Source: Brachionus manjavacas
Taxonomy: Eukaryota; Rotifera; Eurotatoria; Ploima; Brachionidae
Direction of reading: 5' to 3'
Assembly: GCA_019054805.1 (NCBI GenBank)
Contig: JAHQIY010000004.1
Location: 7,944,501 to 8,008,500, forward strand
Length of the DNA: 64,000 nt
Below the pieces are notes generated by a model, which saw only the letters and a list, made by a program, of their open reading frames with translations, had not been told where the DNA came from and ran no database searches. The number at the start of each line of letters is the position of its first letter. Positions within the stretch are counted from its first letter, which is position 1. Below are positions 34,008-45,332 of the stretch, piece by piece. Made by a program: the position numbers and the translations under genes.

Positions 34008-36321
34008 TTCTGTTTAAGATAAAAAATACGATGAATTTTTTTAAAAAATATGCTCATATTTATTTAATTTTGAATAATTAAAGCTTAAAGTTTAACCAAA
34101 ATCAAGATTTATAAAAATATCATCAACTTAAGAAATATGTAGTTAGGTTTTTAAAATTTAATTTCTTTTTTAGCATCAAAAATTTTAACACTATGCTTAT
34201 TGTTTATCTTTAAGCTAAGATTACCACTAATGAAATTTTCATATGATTTGGCAAGCGTTTTTTCGAAAGCGAGTACAACGAATAGAGCGAGTTGACGCTA
34301 AAATTTATAATTTAGTTTATTATTTAGTGATAAGATAATATGAAATTTTTCATTAATTTTTAAACTGCTTTAAAACTCTAGTTGCTCTTTAGACAAGTTT
34401 GACTTTATCTATAAAAGTTTGTTTGTAAAATTTTAACAAGCTTTTTAGTAAATTAAATATAAAACTGAAAAACTTACGCAATTTTCGTAGTTTGCGCTCG
34501 TTTTCATTCGGGTCCATTTTTGAATAAACTCAATTTTGAAATTTAATTTGAAGAGTCTAGGAATACTTTGTATTTTGATCTTTTTTCAAACTAAGATAAA
34601 ATAAATTGAAATTTTATTCTTCACAATTTTTTCGTCTATTTTTTGCTGATGATTTTAATTTTGGTTTAATCAAAAAAACATGAAAAATTCCCTATGTTAA
34701 GATCGCATGATGCATTTTTTTGCTTCTTATTAAAGCAATATTTTCAGTCCAAATAAGATTAATTTTTAAATTTAATTTTTTTTTTGAAACCAAAGATAAA
34801 CAATTATGGCATTCTAGATACTTAAAAAGCCGAAAAAGCTTTTTTTGTTACCAAGATAATTGAATGCATTCTTGATTATCTTGTCTTGGTCTAAAATTCT
34901 ACAATATTTTATTTTAGTTTATCTGAATGAGACATCTTAAAAGACAATTAAAAAATTTGATTTTTAAAATATTGCCAAATGAATGATAAGCTTTTGTCCC
35001 ACAAGCTTATCATTTGAGCAAAATTTCTCCCAACTCTTAAATTCTGATAATTTAATAATTTTAAAATTTTATCGTTTTTTGAGTTTTGAGACACTTTTAC
35101 TTTCTGACGGAGGACAGCGGCAAAATACATTCTTTAAAATTTTACTCAGGGTGTGTTTCAACAGGCAAAAAGTTATAGATTCGAAAGACATATTATGTCT
35201 GAATTATTTTATTCACTTGCTTTTAAACTCAAAACAAAATTTTAACTTGAAATAAAAACTAGTTTTCTGTAAAAAAGAAATTTAAATCCAAATTGCTTAG
35301 ATCCGTTTTGTCTAGTTTTTGTTTTCTATTTAATTTGACTTCAAACAATATTTCAAGCGTCATTCATCAAAACTAAAATTTATTTATTTAATTCATTATG
35401 AAAATAAAGAAGAATTTTCAAACTTTATTTTTACTAATTAAAACAATAAGATTTCGAAAATTGTAAAATTTTTTCACCTGATTGAATGAATAATTTTTTT
35501 CTTCTGTTTAAACCAGGTTATGCTAATTTTTAGAAGTTCTCATATTAGATTTTATATGTGCCATTGCAGACAACCAAAATTTAAAAAAAAACATCAAATT
35601 ATAAAATTTAAACTAAGAAAATTTTGTCTAATATTAGTTAAATTGATTGAAATCTTAAGTATTTAGATAGCTTTTTTTGACAATAAACAATTTTAGAGAT
35701 GGAATTTTCCATCACCATCTTTAAGCAAGATATTACAATTGTGTTAAAACTATAGTTTTCAAATGAATCATTTAACTTCAAACGTGAGCAATTTTTGCTG
35801 AAACAAGTATCGCATCAAAAATGCACACAAATTTTTAAAAAATAATAAAAAATATTTTCACAAGACTTTATTAAGTGATTTAAAAAAAAGTTAATATTTA
35901 ACTATAAAGGAAGAAGATAATTGAATTTAAAATAATTCGAGCTTTTCTCAAAGACTCAAACACCCATTTGAAATTTGGGTGCCAAAAACTGTCGAAACGA
36001 GTCTCCAAGCAAAAAAGCAAACCCCCCACACTGTTTTTTTTTTCACCTTTCTTCACTGTTGTTTAAACGAAATTTTTTCTCATCTCTTCAAAAATTTAAA
36101 ATAAAATAAAAGGATGTCTTTACAGAATGGAAATTATTTTTTGCTCTAAAGAAAGCCATTACACTTAGCCCTCAGATTTTGCTTTATCTCATAGTTTCAG
36201 CACCCGAAATCAAGTAAAATCAATGATAGCTTCTGTATGGAAAATAAATATTTAACTAAAATAATAAGATGTTAATAATTAAAATTAAAACAAATAACAC
36301 ATTTTTTGACTTCTCTCAGAG
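34008..36321. other. Spacer between transporters 5 and 6
   Basis: About 2.3 kb of A/T-rich DNA. The only discrete structure is a perfect 12-base inverted repeat at 34982-35014. The short frames on both strands around 34948-35255 overlap this hairpin and have no recognisable protein character. Confidence 0.45.
34982..35014. repeat. Perfect 12-bp hairpin
   Basis: AATGATAAGCTT (34982-34993) and AAGCTTATCATT (35003-35014) are exact reverse complements with a 9-base loop TTGTCCCAC. The function is unknown; it could be the core of a small foldback element. Confidence 0.6.
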
Positions 36322-38068
36322 CTAGTCATTATTGCTTAGGAGATTTTTATTAATGTCTGAATTATCGCCAAGAGTTTTGATTGTAGTTTCGTTTGTTTCA
36401 TTGATGTCCTCTCTTTTTTTGGCCGGCTTGCACATGGTTATAAAACTAACCAATGATGCCAAAACCATGCCGACAATGAAACACAAGGCTGAGTAGAAAA
36501 AGCAGTTGGCTTTGCCGAAAAATCTCGCAACCTCTCCTAAATAAAATTATTAAATGAAATAAAGTATGCTTCCATTGATTTACCGCCCAAAAATGGTCCT
36601 AGAAAACAGCCAAATCCTCTGAACAAATTGATGATGCCAGTTGCGTTGCTGAATTTTTTCAATCCAACCAATTCACATAAATACATGGTTGTTAGCGAAT
36701 TCATGCCAGCTATTGTTATAAAAAAAATTTATATTGAAAAAAATTTTTTTTTGGTATTTACCGATGCCGACAGCCCATACTGAAACAAAAATGACTTGGG
36801 TCAAGTAGGTTTTTTTTAATACAAAGTAAAACAAAAGGGGAACAGTGGCCAGAGCAACCGCAAATGTGTTCAAGTTGGTTGCTGTAATAAATTGTCTGTC
36901 AGCTATAATGCCATAAAGCATACGAGCTGGAATATTTACAATTCCGATAATACTGAGCAAAAAGGCAGCGCTTTCTTCATCAATTCCATGTTCCTGGGCA
37001 ACATCGGAAATGTACAAAAATGGTGTAAAATATCCAGTAAAGAGAAAAAAATTGGACAAGGTAATCAAAAGAAATCCAAAATTTTCTTTCAGCAGTCGGA
37101 AATCGGACATTTCTTTTAATATGCCGATGGTCATTCTTAAAAAAGAGTTTCGTTGATGAAATGGTAGTTTAAGATCCTGATCGGGCGCATTCAAACTGCA
37201 CACTGATCCAATGTAGGTTTGTATGACTCGGTCTTTTTCGAATGCTTCATCATCTACAGACATTTGTTTGTTAGGGTGGTTCAAACTTTTCAACTCGCTA
37301 GGAAAATACAATTAGAATACTTTGGAAAAAAGAGGCAACATTGACTTACACATTTTTGGGCTTTCTGGATGATGATGAAGACGGGTTCAGGGGTCGCAGC
37401 AAAGCTCCACAAACAGCCGACTGTAAAATAATGCTTGCACAAATTGACATGGTAAATTTCCAGTCGTTTTTTTTAATCAGCCAACTTAACAAAGGCGCAA
37501 ATACAAACGAGCCAACACCACTGCCAGCCATGGTAATGCCAGTAGCTACGCCTCTTTTTTTGTCAAAGTATTCGGCTATTATGATCAAGGATGATATGTA
37601 GGTGCATCCAGTGGATACACCACCAATTATGCCATAGAATACCATCATGAGATAGATGCTAGGTGAAAAAACAGTGAGCATATAGCAAATGGAAGTAACT
37701 ATGGCGCCTCCAATAATGACAGCTCGACAGCCGAACTGGTTGGCCAGACCGGCCACAATGGGACCACTGCAGAAAAGAAAGCCAGTGTTGAACGAACTGA
37801 GCAAATTGCCCTGACTATCTGGCGTGTTGGTGGTTTTCTTTATTTCACTTAGGATCAGACCGAAAGAGTACATGACACCGTCGATTATGAAGCTGACAAG
37901 CTAGCAAAACATAGAGATTACTAGAAATTAGTAAGAGTTACATGGTAAAATTACAAATGAAGCAGCAAGAACGACCCAGCCGTAGCCTCCGTCAGGCGGC
38001 GGGTTTCTTTTTTCTTCGACGGCCTCCAGTGGTTTTTTGTGACTTGATTTATCTGAGCCTACAGTCAT
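36322..38068 (-). CDS. Monocarboxylate-transporter-like MFS protein, array member 6 (fewer introns)
   Basis: Start ATG 38068-38066. Exon 1 encodes PPPDGGYGWVVLAASF. After one short intron a single exon (about 37350-37900) covers SFIIDGVMYSFGLILSEIKK, NTGFLFCSGPIVAGLANQFG, YGIIGGVSTGCTYISSLIII, AEYFDKKRGVATGITMAGSG and LLRPLNPSSSSSRKP. In members 1-5 this region is cut by three introns. The second half is split normally: SELKSLNHPNKQMSVDDEAF, GFLLITLSNFFLFTGYFTPF, GIVNIPARMLYGIIADRQF, NSLTTMYLCELVG and NLFRGFGCFLGPFLGG. The end is a hydrophilic tail finishing NKNLLSNND, stop TAG at 36324-36322. The coding sequence is visibly richer in G/C than members 1-5. No frameshift was seen; this looks like a working, conserved member. 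Confidence 0.88.
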
Positions 38069-41000
38069 TCTAATCGATTAGCATATACTAAAAAGGTAAA
38101 TAGAAAAAAAAATTTATAAACTTGGAAGGAAAAAAAACTCCAAAATCGATTTATTGAAATTGATGAAATCTTTATAATTTTGCTAAACAAAGAGCCTTTT
38201 GTTTGATCACTTAAAATAATTAAAATTTTTTCAATTTTATCATTTAAACTAAATAATAGTGATTGACATATAGAACTACACAATTTAACTAGAAAAAAAA
38301 ACAACTTAAAAACATTGACTGGATTAAACAGATTTGTTTGATAGAGTGATACACGTGGAAAAAAACTAAAGCTATAATGTTTTTGAATTCAATTTTGCTT
38401 TATTTTAAAAAGTGTTGAAACTTTATATGTTTATAATCGCAAGTAATTCGATTTTAAATTTTATTATTTGAACTATTGATTAAAATTAGCTTACTTCGAA
38501 AAAAAACAAACTCAACTCTCTGCATTAAATCATTTTAGAGTTTAATAACTTTTCAAAAGCAAAATTAGATTCCCTATTTATTTATAATAAATATGTTGCC
38601 AGAATATAATGAAGTTTTCTAATTTTAAAAAATAACTAAATTATGTCATCATTTCGATGATTGAACAAATTTATGATTTAAATTTTACATCCGATTAGAA
38701 AAATGGGCTTTTTTAACCAACATAAAAATAAGATTTCAAAATCTGAAAATAAATAAATTTTGGTGTCAAAAAAATTAATAAGAATCCTGAGCGTTAACAA
38801 ATCTCCATAAGCTTTAAAAAATTCCAAAATAATTTAAAGTATTTTTGCATAATAAATAAACAATCATAAGTCTTTTAGATAAAATTTGTTAGAAAAATTT
38901 AAGTTAATTTGATGTATAATTTGCGAAAAAAAAACAATGTGATAATTAAAATTTTGAATTATCGAAATGAAGATGGTTCAAAATTATTTAAATCAAAGCT
39001 ATCTTAAAAAACCCATGAGTGATCTTATATTTGAAAAAGTTCACTGATTACATTTTTACCGACTATCAAATAATCATCATTTGTCTTCAGTTTAAATACC
39101 TTCACCAAAAAATATCAAAAAATTCGAATACAAATATGAGTAAAAAAAACTCAAATTTTGATTTTCATTAATAGTCTCCAAAGCTTTTCTGTTAAATATC
39201 ATATGTTTAACTTGATTGGGTTCAACGTTTAGCAAAAGATTGACCAAGTTAAAAAAAATAAGTTATTTAATATTAATGGCTTAGCTACCTTAAGACATCG
39301 ATCTGATTAATTTTTGTGAAATTTGGTAAGGATTAGAACAAGTTTATATTTACAAAATGGCTTAAATATTTAGTGAATGATCATTAAAAAATAATCTGAA
39401 TAATTTAAATAAAAAAACAAAAAATTTTTTTTTTTTTTATTAACAAATTAATTATCCTGCTATTAATGTGAAGAATTTTTTTTATTTATGCGATATACTT
39501 AACAATACTTGATACTTAAATCACACCATTAACATTTTCGAATTTTTTTTTCAAGATGAAATGTTGAAACTGTACTTTAGATAATGAAATCCTAAAAATT
39601 TCAAAAGATTAGTTTATAAAAAATTTTGAACAATCCTTTTTAAAAAAGAATTTTTTGAAACAAAGTAATTTTTGCTATCTTTCTTTGTAATGCTTCTTGT
39701 CATCATAAGTATTTAAAACAAAATGCCCAATATCTCATAAAGTTTCAATGAAAAATTAAAAAATTTTATTGCTTTTATTTGTTATTTCCTTTATTGAACC
39801 CTTCAATATTTTATTGAGCACGAACAAAAATCAAGTAATAAGAAATTTTTCATAATAGATCTTCACAACAGAGGTTTGATGGGTTTTTCAGAAAATAATC
39901 TTATTTGATCTTACGACATATTGTCATAAATTCCTTTGAAAATTTTAATTTAAAATTCTCAGAATAAAAATGAGACTAAATTAAATTTTGTTTCTGAAGA
40001 ATGTTTGTTTCGGAAAGATATCCTGACTTTGAGTTGAGATAAATTTTCATGCTAAATGAGAAAAATTTAATTTGTTTGGCATCTAAGATTTCATCATCAT
40101 GATTATGTGACAATATTATTTTATGATTAAAATAAAAACGAAAATTGAATTTCGCTCATAAAAACAGATAAGTTAATTTAATAGAAAATTTCATTCTTAA
40201 CATATTTGTTCCTAAATTCAGCATAGAACGTCATTTATCGATCTCATGGTTAATTTTGATGTATTTACTCAAAACTCATTACTTTTTCATACCAAAACAA
40301 GATGACGCCTACTTTGCATAGCAAAAAATGCGCAGTTTAAAGCTATCTTCCACGTGTTTTCTAAAGCAAAAAATAAAATGAAAATAAAAATGAAGTAATA
40401 TTGAAAAAAAATAATGCAATATTTTCTAAAATAATGCAACTAAATTTTCTTGAACTAAGACTAGAAATTTGATTTAAAATATGAAAGTTGAAGCAATCTA
40501 GTCCAGACTGGTTGCTCAATTAGAACGGACTTTTCCTCAATCGAGTTGCTTAACAATGCAAAAAGAGTTTTAGTGCAAATTTTAATAAATTATGTCTAGT
40601 TGCTTAACCATTGCAAGCGCTAATCAAACATAAAATTTTGTTTATATTTGGCTAGTTCAAGCGAAATACTCGGATCAGTGGGCACTAGTGTTACTTGTGG
40701 AGATTCATAAATATCCGTCTTAGCTTATGTAAATTTTGTGGCTCTATAAATTATTATAATTTGCCCAAATGGTCGATATTGCAAATCCGATACTCAGTTG
40801 CATTCATGATTTATTGAAAAAAAAATAATTGAAATTTGCACCTTTAATTATATTTCTAAATGCCTAACTCCAAAATATCACTCAAATCGATTTTTTTTAT
40901 CTATTGCATCACTCTTTGAATTGTAAATAATTTTTTTTTTGACTTAAATAAAATCAAATCGGACTATCAAAAAATTTAACTTTTTAGCTCAAAAAAGCTC

Positions 41001-41369
41001 TCTAAAATTTAAAATCTTCTATTGCGTTAAAAATAAAAAAATTTTATTACAAATCTCGATTTTTTGATAATAAAGAGATTTTAATTTAAAATCTTTCTTT
41101 CCTAGTTCACAGGTAAGAGTTGAAATTAAAATTTAATTAAAATGGAAACAGAAATATTAATTTTAATAAATCTACATAAGTTTATGCTGTAATAATAAAA
41201 ATGGAAAAAAAAATAATTTTTTTAAAAATTTATTTACCATTTTTTATCCATTCTAGAAGAATATAAAATACTTTATTTGATTAAATTATTTTAGTATAGT
41301 TAGAATCAGGCATAATGATTTTACTTATGAATAGCCAGAGTTACTTTTGTTTACTCCTTAATAGTAATT
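38069..41369. other. Long gene-poor A/T-rich region
   Basis: About 3.3 kb upstream of transporter 6. No frame with protein character was found on either strand. A short imperfect repetition of AGTTGCTTAAC.ATTGCA occurs near 40546 and 40598. Otherwise I see nothing. Confidence 0.45.
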
Positions 41370-41505
41370 ATAATAAATAAAGCTACGGCAAGCAAGCTTG
41401 CGGAGGCAACCTACTAGGAGGTAGCCTACGGTAGCACATTGCGCTTTACAAGGAAAATTACAAAAATAACCAGAACTTTTAAGTTTTTAGAGTCAACAGA
41501 CATTA
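41370..41505 (-). mobile_element. Non-LTR 3' end, same family as 17519-17660
   Basis: Shares about 120 bases with 17540-17660 and 26290-26410: GGCAACCTACTAGGAG, GTAGCACATTG, AGAACTTTTAAGTTTTTAGA. It is preceded on the + strand by a decayed AAT-rich tail. GCAAGCAAGCTTGC here (GCAAGCATGCTTGC in the other copies) is a near-palindrome, so the RNA would fold at this point. An independent insertion of the family. Confidence 0.7.
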
Positions 41506-43057
41506 TTAACAGAATGAGGTAAGAAAGAAATTATAAGGAACTGAAAGGGGTTTATGAAAGATACTGTTAGATCAAATTAAATTAAAATTAAAATTTTTAT
41601 GTGGCAAAAACTTGGTGACCGGTCACGAAGGCATTGTAGCGATTCTTGAATTGATTGACTGAGTTGGAGTCTGTGAGTTAGCCTTAATTTAAGAAAATAA
41701 AAAAATTTGAGCTCTATCAAGATCTTGAAGGATGATTTATTTCAAATATTTTGATTGTCTAAAAATAATCAATGGCCTTAATTGGAGTCCAAACTTCGTA
41801 AGCAGCATTAACTCAAAAATCATAGAAAATTCTTTAAATTCTCACCTAGTGAACAATATAATACTTTTTTTTGACTAACAGAATCGTTAATCATTGGAAT
41901 TAACTACCGGGGGTTTTAAATTTTAGCCTTTATGCCAGGAAAACAGTGACATATCTAATTTATTCTCTAAAAACCCTATTGTATTAAAACAAATGAATTT
42001 ATTCTAAAAATATTAAAATTTTGAATTCTACTCTTTTAGTAATAAACTTTAGAATTTGATAAAAAACTACTATGATTGATTTTATCTTTGAATAAAGGTT
42101 TAAAAGGAGTTTTTTTGCTGATATAATAATGACTTGTTAATTAAAGCCACAATTTTCCTGAAAACTTAAATTTTTTTTTTAAATGAGGCACGATTTAGCC
42201 ATTTTAATATGCATCATGGTTCTAGTAAAAGAGATGATTTTAAAAATCAGACTTAGTAACCTAGGCAATAAAAAAAGGTATTTTCTCGATTTTTTTTTGA
42301 TTTAAATCATCATGATGTAATAAATCAGCTATTTCTCTAGAAATTGTACTTATTCTGTCGAGTAATTGGTAAAAAATTTTTTAATTAATATCGATTTAGC
42401 AATTTCAAAAACTAAAAAAATTGTAAACTTAAAATAAAATAAAATTTTTTGATTAATTAATAAAAGCTAAATTTGATGGGCGTGTTTAATGTTTTTGTTT
42501 GAAAATTTTAAGAACTGAGCTTTTTTATTCATAACATACTAACTCCTATCTACAAATTTATTTACATAATCAAATAATTAAAATGGCTTTTGTTTGATTT
42601 ACTTTTCAGAATACGCCAACTCCATCAATTTCAGTTTTAAGAGTCTAATAAATTAAAAATCATGATGCCAAAATTATGAAATTTCAAAAAAAATCAATTC
42701 GAATTTGGTTCTATGATAGTGAGGTGATAAAACTTTAAAACTTAATAATTTTTTTTTAATCAACTTAAACTCTTGAATTAAATGTGACGAAAAATTGGGA
42801 AAAAAAATTATTTTTAAATACTTGAGAAATAAATTTTCTGAATAGAACTTCAACTTTAATTTAAGATTTTCAAAGCAAAAAAATACTATTTTATTTATTT
42901 AGATTTGAAGACAAATCTAAATCAAAGCTAATAAAAAGTAAAAAAATCAATTTAAATTAAATAGCTAATTAAAATAACCAAAACGTTAGCTAGCAATATT
43001 GAAATATTTTTTCATATGCAAATACTTTAAATTTTTTCGAAAATAAATGATAACTAA
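41506..43057. other. A/T-rich spacer with a small palindrome
   Basis: Noncoding by all signs I can judge. GTGACCGGTCAC at 41615-41626 is a perfect 12-base palindrome. GGCATTGTAGCGATTCTTGA directly to its right resembles the reverse complement of part of 52000-52030, suggesting a shared, unclassified repeat. Confidence 0.4.
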
Positions 43058-43686
43058 ATGTTTTTTTTCACTCCAAAAAGCTTTTTGATTAATCAAGATT
43101 TGTATTTAGCTAAAAAGATACATTCAAGTAGAAATATTGATAGACTAAAAAAATATTTAATTATTTTCGAATACATATTTCATGGTGTTCCATGGTTCAT
43201 AATTAGCTTTGGATGCTTTTTATTTGCCAATAAAACAGTTTCTTATCAATCTTTGGTCTTTATAAAAGGTTTTTATAGTAGAAAAAAAAACTAAAACTTG
43301 AATTTAAAATTTAAATTTTAGGACTGATTATTGATTTAGTAATTGTGGGTTTGTTGAAAATTTTTACTCGACGTCAGCGACCATGTCTAAATTCAGAAAA
43401 AGAAATGGTTATTGGAACAAATATTGGTCCGGATAAATTTTCGTTTCCTAGTGGTCATTCTTCGAGAGCAGTTATGATATCTTGCCTTTTGATTGATATG
43501 AGCAGACAGTATTTTTCTACTCAAAAATTTTACTCAATTGCATCGATAGCGTTCTTTGTATTCCTAGCAATTGGAACATGTTTTTCAAGAATTCTTCTTT
43601 TGAGACATTATTTATCTGACGTTTTGGCTGGTATGTTCCTAGGATTCTTTTTCTTTTACTTAGTAAATTTAAAAGTCTTTTTTTAA
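43058..43686 (+). CDS. PLPP6-type phospholipid/polyisoprenoid phosphatase (PAP2 superfamily)
   Basis: Membrane phosphatase of the PAP2 superfamily, closest by eye to PLPP6/PPAPDC2, which dephosphorylates presqualene or polyisoprenoid diphosphates at the ER and nuclear envelope. Two exons (43058-43268 and 43322-43686) join in phase 1 to give 191 residues. All three catalytic motifs are intact: KIFTRRQRP (motif 1, KxxxxxxRP), FPSGHSSRA (motif 2, PSGH) and SRILLLRHYLSD (motif 3, SRxxxxxHxxxD). Hydrophobic segments surround them (IISFGCFLFA, IASIAFFVFLAIGTCF, VLAGMFLGFFFFYLV). It is shorter than the roughly 295-residue human PLPP6, mostly at the N-terminus. The ATG at 43058 follows a long A/T stretch, so an extra upstream exon cannot be excluded. 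Confidence 0.85.
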
Positions 43687-44237
43687 ATAAAATAAATTAT
43701 GATACATAATAAATTTAATTTTATGTTTTAATCTATTTAGCTTTGAAAAAAAATCAAATAATTTTTTTTTTTAAATTTTTTTTTTATAAATTTTATAATT
43801 AGCCAGTTTTTGTTTTAATTTTAATTGATTAATATTCTTAGTGAATTTTAATATTAACTTGCCGAAAAAAATTCGTCTAATTTGTCGATTTTTTTAATTT
43901 TTAGATTGCATAATCAATAATCTATTGAAAATCCTGATTTACAAAAAAATATTTTTTTTGATCACTTGAATATTAAGTAAATTGTTCAAAATTATTTTTT
44001 CTTATTATTTTTGTTTCTCTATGTCAATCTTCTAAGGATCAAATCGTTTTTTTATAACGCTGTTTTAGCAGACATATTTTCGAAAATTACTTTTGAACAA
44101 AATGAAAATAGAAGAAATTGAATTAAATTAATCAAAAATAATTTTGTCTAATTTTTTTAAAAACAAATAAAATAAATGTAACCTTCTATTTTTTTAATTT
44201 AAAATTTAAAAAAATCTAAATTTTTAAAGATATTCAA
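43687..44237. other. Convergent intergenic spacer
   Basis: About 550 bases between the ends of two convergent genes, made of A/T runs. AATAAA-type polyadenylation signals occur just past the + strand stop (AAATAAAATAAATT at 43685). Confidence 0.5.
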
Positions 44238-45332
44238 TTAGTCCTGATTGAATGGAATAACCACATTTTTATATGTTTTCTCATTTATGAAATCCAATGC
44301 TACATAATTCGGCTTTTTGCCATTAACTCCAGGATTACACTGTTGTTTAAGTCGTTCGGCAATTAATTCCTTAGTATTCATTAATTTTACTGTGATCGGG
44401 TCTATAAAAATGCGTTTTGCAACAACACCATAATAATGATGGAAAAGAAATAGTTTTTTGGAGTTCATCAACTGTCCACTATGCTCACGAGTTTGCATAT
44501 TTAGTGTAAAATTTGGACTCCAGTTAGGTCTATTTTCAAATTTGTCCAAGCTGAAACATCTGGATATTTCCAATGTTGCTGAACTCGTATTAAACAAACT
44601 TTTGTACGGCTGAAAATCTGAAACATTTACTTCGATAAAATCATTCATCCATTTGTAATGATTTTGTAGTAGAAAATCTCTTGAGCGTATAAATCCGGGT
44701 TTTTTTCGGGCACGAGGAGCTCTTTGTTCATCGTCAAAAATCAAAATTCTCTTATCAGCCTCGATCATTTTCTTTATTTTTGGCCAACCTCTATTTAAAA
44801 CATCCCATTGGGGACTATACGGGTTGAAAACAAGATTGTTGAAGAATTTCACTCGTTTAAAAACATCTTGAAGAATTTTTGTATCGTTTAAATAATTTTC
44901 GAAAAATATTGTTATTATTTGATCAGGATTTTTTTGTAAAAATTTAACTATTTTTTTCAGGGCATATTCCAATTTTTTGACTGAAAAGCCATCTTTAAGA
45001 GTCTCCGAACACTTTCCATGACATAAACAGACACCATGGCATTTGCATGTGCCAAAAAATGACTCAAAATCAGAGCATTCTGAGAAATCAATATCAAACA
45101 TGAATCCGCGAACACCACTCTCAAGCTGTTGGTCAATGCTTAAATTCTGATTACTGGCAAATTCAATCACTGAATTATCGTACCAATTTAAATGTGAATT
45201 ATGCGCTGTTAGCCAAGTTATTTCATCGAAATTTTTATGCAAATAGCTTTCTTTATTGCTAGTGATGGCTAGTTGAAAAAAAAATCTGAGAATTGAAAAA
45301 AAAACGGCAATTGCTAACAATTTTTCGGCCAT
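44238..45332 (-). CDS. PI-PLC X-domain-like phosphodiesterase, intronless
   Basis: A single 364-residue frame. The N-terminus MAEKLLAIAVFFSILRFFF is a signal peptide or anchor. The X-domain fold of phosphatidylinositol phospholipase C-like phosphodiesterases follows: WLTAHNSHLNW (the TxHNS first catalytic His), LESGVRGFMFDIDF (strand with metal or substrate residues), then a Cys-rich insertion CKCHGVCLCHGKC where the second His of the family would lie. FLQKNPDQIITIFFENY and ADKRILIFDDE complete the barrel pattern. Relatives are the secreted, single-domain X-box proteins of animals, fungi and plants, not the multi-domain signalling PLCs. Enzyme activity is plausible but unproven. Neighbours on both sides are unrelated. 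The absence of introns is unusual among the genes here. Confidence 0.8.
   Translation of the reverse strand: MAEKLLAIAVFFSILRFFFQLAITSNKESYLHKNFDEITWLTAHNSHLNWYDNSVIEFASNQNLSIDQQLESGVRGFMFDIDFSECSDFESFFGTCKCHGVCLCHGKCSETLKDGFSVKKLEYALKKIVKFLQKNPDQIITIFFENYLNDTKILQDVFKRVKFFNNLVFNPYSPQWDVLNRGWPKIKKMIEADKRILIFDDEQRAPRARKKPGFIRSRDFLLQNHYKWMNDFIEVNVSDFQPYKSLFNTSSATLEISRCFSLDKFENRPNWSPNFTLNMQTREHSGQLMNSKKLFLFHHYYGVVAKRIFIDPITVKLMNTKELIAERLKQQCNPGVNGKKPNYVALDFINEKTYKNVVIPFNQD

Noticed and set aside
34948..35255. Overlapping frames on both strands around the 12-bp hairpin
   Set aside because: No protein motif and no splice context; chance frames.
38065..38304. 79-codon - strand frame upstream of transporter 6
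   Set aside because: A/T low-complexity and overlapping the true start of transporter 6 in another frame.
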